A stretch of 18,631 nt of DNA from Burkholderiales bacterium. GTDB lineage: Bacteria; Pseudomonadota; Gammaproteobacteria; Burkholderiales; Thiobacillaceae. The notes under the pieces were generated by a model. The model was not told the origin of the DNA. It searched no databases and saw only the letters and a list, made by a program, of their open reading frames with translations. Shown one piece after another: positions 14,508 to 18,631 of this stretch (position 1 is the stretch's first letter; each line of letters starts with the position of its first letter). The position numbers and the translations under genes were made by a program. The stretch spans positions 1 to 18,631 of the forward strand of contig SXTL01000096.1 of assembly GCA_005790965.1 (NCBI GenBank), in the 5' to 3' direction.

Positions 14508-14702
14508 TTACTTGGGGGTTTGGTCCGGCGCTTGGCCGGCCTGCATACCGAGACCGACTTTGTGGTGGGGCTCATTCACCAGCGGGTCGGCACCGTTGCT
14601 TGCAATCCATGCCGTGACCAAGCTGGCAATCACCGCCGTCGTGGGTAAGCCGATCAGCAGCCAGACCATGGGCTCTTTCCAGGGGGATCTCTTTTCACTC
14701 AT
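14508..14702 (-). CDS. ccoH: Short FixH/CcoH-like membrane protein
   Basis: 64 residues with one N-terminal membrane helix (about 11-34) preceded by RSPWKEP and followed by NGADPLVNEPHHKVGL, the pattern of the start of FixH/CcoH, an assembly factor of cbb3 oxidase. Typical FixH proteins run to about 150-160 residues with a periplasmic domain; here it stops soon after the helix and its neighbouring frame does not obviously continue it. The start is ATG 14702 behind AGGA; the frame extends upstream without a start signal. It begins 7 bases after the ccoG stop. The call is good for the N-terminus; shortness is the odd point. Confidence 0.7.
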   Translation of the reverse strand: MSEKRSPWKEPMVWLLIGLPTTAVIASLVTAWIASNGADPLVNEPHHKVGLGMQAGQAPDQTPK

Positions 14703-14709
14703 AGCGTCC

Positions 14710-16110
14710 TCACTTGATGAAGCTCGACTTGGTTTCTCTTGACAGAGCGGGGGCATCTTGGGCGACAACCTCAAATTGAATCGGGCTTGACGGGCGCGTG
14801 AGCGTCAGGCGCGGGGCCTCTAGGGTAACGACGACCGTTTCGGTGCCCAAGGCCGGGATTTCTGTCAACTGGCCACGGGTCACTTTCAGACCCGCTACAC
14901 CCTTGGCACGAACCTCAAAGCGATGGGGTTTGGCATCCATATTGATGATTTGCAGGCGATAGAGATTTTCGATTTCACCGCTCGCTGCCTCACGGGACAG
15001 ACTGTTGCGATCGCGCAGGACATCGACGAGCAAGGGGATGCGTGTGGCCATGGTGTAACCCACGCCGACCAGAATGGCACTGAAGACAGCGATATAGAAG
15101 AGGATGCGGGGCCGGAAGATATGGCGCTTGATTTCGCGGTCTGGATAGGTTCCTTCAATGGCGTTCTGGGTCGAATAGCGGATCAGGCCACGCGGGGACC
15201 CAACCTTGTCCATGACTTGATCGCAAGCATCAATACAGGCGGCACAGCCGATGCACATGTACTGCAATCCGTTACGGATATCGATCCCGGTGGGGCAGAC
15301 GGCGACGCAGATCCCGCAGTCGACGCAATCCCCTTGGGCTAGCGTCTCGCCTTTGCGGCGGGCACTGCGCGGTTCGCCGCGTTTGGCGTCATAGGTGATG
15401 ATGAGGGTGTCCATGTCGAACATTGCGCTTTGGAAGCGGGCATACGGACACATGTATTTACAGACCTGATCACGCATGACACCGGCAAATCCCCATGTCG
15501 CGAAGGCATAGAAAAGAATCCAGAAGGTTTCCCATGGGCCAAAGCTCAAGGTGATCAATTCTTGCCAAAGGTCGGTCGCCGGGGTGAAGTAGGCGATCAG
15601 AGTGAAGCCATTCCAGAACGAAAACAGAATCCAGGCGAGTTGTTTGCCGCCTCGACGCAGGATTTTTTCGCCATTCCAGGGTTGACTCGTCAGTTTTTGT
15701 TGCCGTTTGTGATCGCCTTCAAAGAGCCGTTCAATCCAGACGAAGATCTCGGTGTAAACAGTTTGTGGACAGGCATAACCGCACCACAGGCGGCCGGCGA
15801 TGGCCGTGAACAGGAACAGGCCAAGGGCCGAGATGATCAGGAGTGCAGCAAGCCAGATGAAATCTTGTGGCCAGAACACCCAGTCGAAGAGATAGAACTT
15901 GCGGGCACCAAGGTCAAACAGGACGGACTGGCGGCCTTCCCATGCCAGCCAAGGCAAGCCGAAATAGAGGATTTGCGTGAGCCATACCAAGGCCACACGC
16001 CAATTGTTGTAGAGACCCTGTACCGCACGGTAATAAACCTTCTTACGCGTCTCATACAGGGAGACTTCTTCGGACTCTTCTCCCTGGGGAGATGGAGCGT
16101 GCTGGTTCAA
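14710..16110 (-). CDS. ccoG: CcoG/FixG polyferredoxin-type membrane protein (cbb3 oxidase assembly)
   Basis: Membrane iron-sulfur protein implicated in reducing Cu(II) to Cu(I) for the CuB centre of cbb3 oxidase. It has 466 residues and about five membrane helices. WCGYACPQTVYTE (109-121) and CKYMCPYARFQ (217-227) are the membrane Cys motifs; two 4Fe-4S sites follow: C262-C265-C268-C272P and C286-C289-C292-C296. The C-terminal part (about 350-466) forms the periplasmic immunoglobulin-like domain. The start is set at TTG 16110, with AAAGGA about 7 bases upstream; an earlier in-frame TTG at 16128 has no ribosome site. It follows ccoP after a gap holding two large hairpins and is followed by the FixH-like gene. 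Confidence 0.94.
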   Translation of the reverse strand: MNQHAPSPQGEESEEVSLYETRKKVYYRAVQGLYNNWRVALVWLTQILYFGLPWLAWEGRQSVLFDLGARKFYLFDWVFWPQDFIWLAALLIISALGLFLFTAIAGRLWCGYACPQTVYTEIFVWIERLFEGDHKRQQKLTSQPWNGEKILRRGGKQLAWILFSFWNGFTLIAYFTPATDLWQELITLSFGPWETFWILFYAFATWGFAGVMRDQVCKYMCPYARFQSAMFDMDTLIITYDAKRGEPRSARRKGETLAQGDCVDCGICVAVCPTGIDIRNGLQYMCIGCAACIDACDQVMDKVGSPRGLIRYSTQNAIEGTYPDREIKRHIFRPRILFYIAVFSAILVGVGYTMATRIPLLVDVLRDRNSLSREAASGEIENLYRLQIINMDAKPHRFEVRAKGVAGLKVTRGQLTEIPALGTETVVVTLEAPRLTLTRPSSPIQFEVVAQDAPALSRETKSSFIK

Positions 16111-16174
16111 TTTCGCTTCCTTTGGCAAAAACGGTTATAGCGCTAATTATCCACACTCTCCGGGTCTGCGTGCC

Positions 16175-16233
16175 CGTTGGTAAAGGGTTTATTCAAACAC
16201 CTTACCAACGGTGCCGGGCTTTGCCCAGCACCG
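16175..16233. repeat. Two adjacent long hairpins between ccoP and ccoG
   Basis: The first, 16175-16210, has a nine-base perfect outer stem (CGTTGGTAA/TTACCAACG), an inner GTTT/AAAC and two mismatches around a four-base loop. The second, 16209-16233, is CGGTGC/GCACCG with an inner GGGC/GCCC stem, one mismatch and a TTT loop. No U tract follows on the minus strand, so they may stabilise the ccoNOQP transcript or lower ccoG expression rather than end transcription outright. Confidence 0.6.
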
Positions 16234-16245
16234 CAGGAGTTAGGC

Positions 16246-17160
16246 TTACTTCTTGTTGAGGCTCATCAAATAGGCCGTCAGGAGGGTGATCTTGTCATCA
16301 CCCAGGGCGGCCTGTTGAGCGGGCATCCCACCGACCCGACCCTTGACGATGGTCTCGGTAATGGCCGCAACCGAGCTGCCATAAAGCCAAGCATCATCAA
16401 CGATGTTGGGGAAGCTGGCATCTGGCATGCCCTTGCCATCGTCACCATGACAACCGGCACAGGCGGCATATTTGTCCTTGCCTGCCGCTGCCATGGCGGC
16501 ATCGTGCGGCTTTCCACCCAGAGCGAGGACATAGTGGGCGACTTCCTTGGCACCTTGCTCGTCACCGGCCAAACCGCCCGGCATCTCGCCCACGCGTCCA
16601 CCACTGATGCTAGCCTTGATCGCTTCCGGGGAACCGCCAAACAGCCAATGCTCGTCAGTCAGGTTGGGGAACTTGCCGGCGGCACCGGTGGCATCCGAAC
16701 CATGACACTGAGAGCAATAGGTCAGGTAGAGGCGCTTGCCCATGGCGTTGGCGGTCGGATCGGCGGCGATGGCGGCCAGGTCTTTGCCCTTGAAGGGCTC
16801 AAAGACCTTGTTGAACTCGGCATCCACCGCAGCCTTTTCAGCCTGCCAGGCGCCACCCGAGGACCAGTTCCAGACGCCATTGAACTTGCCCAAGCCCGGA
16901 TAAAGGGTCAGGTAAAGAACGCCGAAGGCGATCAGGCTATAGAACAGCCACATCCACCAGCGCGGTAGCGGGTTGTTGAGCTCTTGCAGGTCACCATCCC
17001 AAGCATGATGCAAAAGCTCAGCCTTTTCGCCCTGGGCGAGTTTAGCCGTGGTCTGGCTCTTGAGGATCCAGAGAGAAAAGAGGATGCCTAGAATGGCCAG
17101 GCCAGCGATGTAGTAATGCCAGAAATCGCTGACGAAGTCGGGAACAGCGTATTCGATCAT
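16246..17160 (-). CDS. ccoP: cbb3 oxidase diheme cytochrome c subunit CcoP
   Basis: Membrane-anchored periplasmic subunit of 304 residues that carries electrons to the core of cbb3 oxidase. An N-terminal transmembrane helix is followed by HHAWDGDLQELNNPLPRWW (51-69), the CcoP signature, a second helix, and two cytochrome c domains with CSQCH (149-153) and CAGCH (234-238); Met193 and Met279 are the likely sixth ligands. The start is ATG 17160, with AAGGAG 8 bases upstream, 15 bases after the ccoQ stop. Order ccoN-O-Q-P is standard. Confidence 0.96.
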   Translation of the reverse strand: MIEYAVPDFVSDFWHYYIAGLAILGILFSLWILKSQTTAKLAQGEKAELLHHAWDGDLQELNNPLPRWWMWLFYSLIAFGVLYLTLYPGLGKFNGVWNWSSGGAWQAEKAAVDAEFNKVFEPFKGKDLAAIAADPTANAMGKRLYLTYCSQCHGSDATGAAGKFPNLTDEHWLFGGSPEAIKASISGGRVGEMPGGLAGDEQGAKEVAHYVLALGGKPHDAAMAAAGKDKYAACAGCHGDDGKGMPDASFPNIVDDAWLYGSSVAAITETIVKGRVGGMPAQQAALGDDKITLLTAYLMSLNKK

Positions 17161-17175
17161 TTTTGATTCTCCTTG

Positions 17176-17337
17176 TCAGGCGTGACGGTTATCGTCAGTC
17201 GGGTCTTCCTCGAAGGGCAGGCGAGCTGCCGCTTCGAATTTGTCCTTGTTCCGCGTGCTGTAGGCCCACCCGATGATGGCAACAAACACTAGGAAGAACA
17301 GGATCGTGATGATCGAACCGACGCTACCGGCATCCAT
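17176..17337 (-). CDS. ccoQ: cbb3 oxidase small subunit CcoQ
   Basis: A 53-residue single-helix protein (helix about 9-27) with a short acidic cytosolic tail, including GWAYSTRNKDKFEAAARLPF, a CcoQ-like stretch. CcoQ stabilises or regulates the complex. The ATG lies 2 bases after the ccoO stop; an AAGG upstream in ccoO gives a weak ribosome site, so coupling to ccoO is likely. The stop is 15 bases before ccoP. Confidence 0.93.
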   Translation of the reverse strand: MDAGSVGSIITILFFLVFVAIIGWAYSTRNKDKFEAAARLPFEEDPTDDNRHA

Positions 17338-17339
17338 GG

Positions 17340-17951
17340 TTATTTGGCCTTCGGTGCAGAGGTGCCCAGGACTTGCAGGTAGGCAATCATTGCCTGCATC
17401 TCGGTCTTGCCTTCCAGTTCCTTGGGCGCATTGGCAATCTCATCGTCGGTATAAGGATGGCCGACCAGCTTCAAGGTGCGCATCTTGGCCTGGATGGAGG
17501 TCCCGTCGACCAGGGCCGTTTCCAGCCACGGATAGGCGGGCATATTGGATTCCGGGACCACATCGCGCGGGTTCATCAGGTGCACGAAATGCCATTCATC
17601 TGAATAGCGGCCGCCCACGCGGTGCAGGTCCGGACCGGTCCGCTTGGAGCCCCACTGGAAGGGACGGTCATAGACGAACTCGTTGGCCATCGAGAAGTGG
17701 CCATAACGCTCGGTTTCGGCCCGGAACGGACGGATCATCTGCGAGTGGCAGTTGTAGCACCCTTCACGGACATAGATGTCGCGGCCTTCCAGTTGCAGGG
17801 CGGTGTAGGGTTTGAGGCCTTCAGCCGCCACCATGGTCGATTTCTGGAAGAACAAGGGCACGATCTGAACCATGCCGCCGATGGAAACGGCGACAAAGGT
17901 CAGGATCATCAGTAAGCCGATGTTCTTTTCTAGAAGTTTGTGAGAGAACAT
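17340..17951 (-). CDS. ccoO: cbb3 oxidase monoheme cytochrome c subunit CcoO
   Basis: Membrane-anchored cytochrome c of 203 residues that passes electrons to CcoN. An N-terminal helix (about 11-34) precedes CYNCHSQMIRPF (65-76) with the c-heme site CxxCH at 65-69, the RTGPDL stretch that follows in CcoO, and a C-terminal cytochrome fold. The start is ATG 17951, 8 bases after GGAG and 21 bases after the ccoN stop. Complete and of normal size. Confidence 0.97.
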   Translation of the reverse strand: MFSHKLLEKNIGLLMILTFVAVSIGGMVQIVPLFFQKSTMVAAEGLKPYTALQLEGRDIYVREGCYNCHSQMIRPFRAETERYGHFSMANEFVYDRPFQWGSKRTGPDLHRVGGRYSDEWHFVHLMNPRDVVPESNMPAYPWLETALVDGTSIQAKMRTLKLVGHPYTDDEIANAPKELEGKTEMQAMIAYLQVLGTSAPKAK

Positions 17952-17972
17952 ATTCGAGTCTCCTTTGTTCGG

Positions 17973-18512
17973 TTAAGCGTGAACCGCTTCAGGAATGCGG
18001 GCATCGTTAACGGCCTTGCCAGCCGCGATGGTTTTCCACATGTTGTAGGCCATCAGCAGCATGCCGGCGAAGAACATGGTGCCACCGATAAGGCGGACAT
18101 AGTAGAAGGGATACATGGCGCTCACCGATTGGGCAAAGCTGTAGGTCAGCGTGCCGTCGTCGTTGGTTGCCCGCCACATCAGGCCCTGAGCCACACCGGC
18201 AATCCACATGGCGGCGATGTAAAGCACGACGCCGATGGTGGACCACCAGAAGTGCACATTGATCAGACGGGTGCTGTACATCTCTTCGCGGCCAAACAGG
18301 CGCGGGATGAGGTAGTACATCGAACCGATGGTGATCATGGCGACCCAGCCCAAGGCGCCGGAGTGCACATGGGCAATGTTCCATTCAGTGTAGTGAGACA
18401 GGGCATTGACGGTCTTCACAGACTTCATTGGGCCTTCGATGGTCGACTTGCCGTAGAAAGACAGGGCCACGATCAGGAATTTCAGGATTGGATCGGTGCG
18501 CAATTTATGCCA
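17973..18512 (-). CDS. ccoN: cbb3 oxidase catalytic subunit CcoN, C-terminal fragment
   Basis: The C-terminal 179 residues of the heme-copper core subunit, starting at WHKLRTDP and running to the natural stop at 17973. The HVH pair (about 18363-18371), which supplies heme b3 and heme b ligands in cbb3 oxidases, and about four membrane helices are present. The remaining 300 or so residues, with the CuB-binding His residues and the first heme ligand, are absent from this window. Upstream of TGG at 18510-18512 the frame no longer looks like CcoN: the expected GGMING region is missing and a TGA lies in frame at 18615-18617. An in-frame ATG at 18581 exists, but the residues between are not CcoN-like. 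The cause may be a true rearrangement or an assembly joint near the contig end. Confidence 0.85.
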   Translation of the reverse strand, partial: WHKLRTDPILKFLIVALSFYGKSTIEGPMKSVKTVNALSHYTEWNIAHVHSGALGWVAMITIGSMYYLIPRLFGREEMYSTRLINVHFWWSTIGVVLYIAAMWIAGVAQGLMWRATNDDGTLTYSFAQSVSAMYPFYYVRLIGGTMFFAGMLLMAYNMWKTIAAGKAVNDARIPEAVHA

Positions 18513-18631
18513 GACGCAAGGCCTGCACGGCATGGTTGTCACCGATAAGGTTGACATGGCGAAGCATGTAGATCTCGCCATTGGCGTGGTGCCGGTCGTT
18601 AACTTGGAGTGGATTCAGAAGATCCACCGTG
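18513..18631. other. Terminal segment that does not belong to ccoN
   Basis: None of the three minus-strand frames gives CcoN sequence here. One plus-strand frame (from 18502, possible ATG 18532) stays open to the window end and reads like soluble protein (MVVTDKVDMAKHVDLAIGVV); the complementary minus-strand frame is also open and ends at a TAA at 18505-18507. The plus frame has slightly better third-position GC. I cannot identify either, and the segment is not a copy of anything I noticed elsewhere in the window. Confidence 0.5.

Noticed and set aside
1..18631. tRNA, rRNA, CRISPR arrays, insertion sequences or integrase genes
   Set aside because: None seen: no transposase-like frame, no terminal inverted repeats with target duplications, no regularly spaced DNA repeats, and no tRNA-like sequence in the gaps.

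Overview
The window looks like chromosomal DNA of a chemolithoautotrophic sulfur-oxidising proteobacterium, most likely betaproteobacterial (Thiobacillus-like) but possibly gammaproteobacterial. The reasons are a sat-aprBA locus for sulfite oxidation via APS, a pyrophosphate-dependent phosphofructokinase next to a proton-pumping pyrophosphatase, a CbbQ/CbbO-type ATPase pair, and a complete-looking cbb3 oxidase tail. This is inferred from gene content; no 16S rRNA or tRNA is present. Gene density is high, strand blocks are long, and no mobile element or CRISPR array was seen.

Layout. 1-3233 (+): 3' part of pfp, a 71-residue small protein and hppA, closed by a bidirectional terminator. 3393-4547 (+): a secreted OmpA-domain protein with twelve 12-13-residue repeats, ending in a terminator shared with the convergent block. 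4591-12749 (-): sat, aprB and aprA, a strong terminator, then a second unit of a YkgJ-type cysteine-cluster protein, CbbQ-like AAA+ ATPase, CbbO-like VWA protein and an 83-residue protein joined to the VWA gene by an ATGA overlap. The second unit has its own TATAAT element with a palindrome where the -35 should be. 12750-13076: divergent regulatory region with three evenly placed palindromes upstream of sat. 13077-14296 (+): an unknown lipoprotein and a SixA-type phosphatase. 14317-18512 (-): ccoN (3' fragment), ccoO, ccoQ, ccoP, ccoG, a short FixH-like protein and a 45-residue DUF3149-like protein. The last about 120 bases do not fit ccoN in any frame.

How the genes fit together. APS reductase oxidises sulfite and AMP to APS; Sat then uses pyrophosphate to release sulfate and ATP. 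Pyrophosphate is also the currency of the PPi-phosphofructokinase and of the membrane pyrophosphatase, so three pyrophosphate enzymes lie within 13 kb. The cbb3 oxidase is the likely terminal acceptor for electrons from sulfur oxidation at low oxygen. The most intriguing element is the four-gene unit downstream of aprA: an ATPase/VWA remodelling pair usually tied to RuBisCO activation (CbbQO) or nitric oxide reductase maturation (NorQD), here with a cysteine-cluster protein and a small unknown protein, and with no RuBisCO or Nor gene in the window. It may serve APS reductase or another metalloenzyme.
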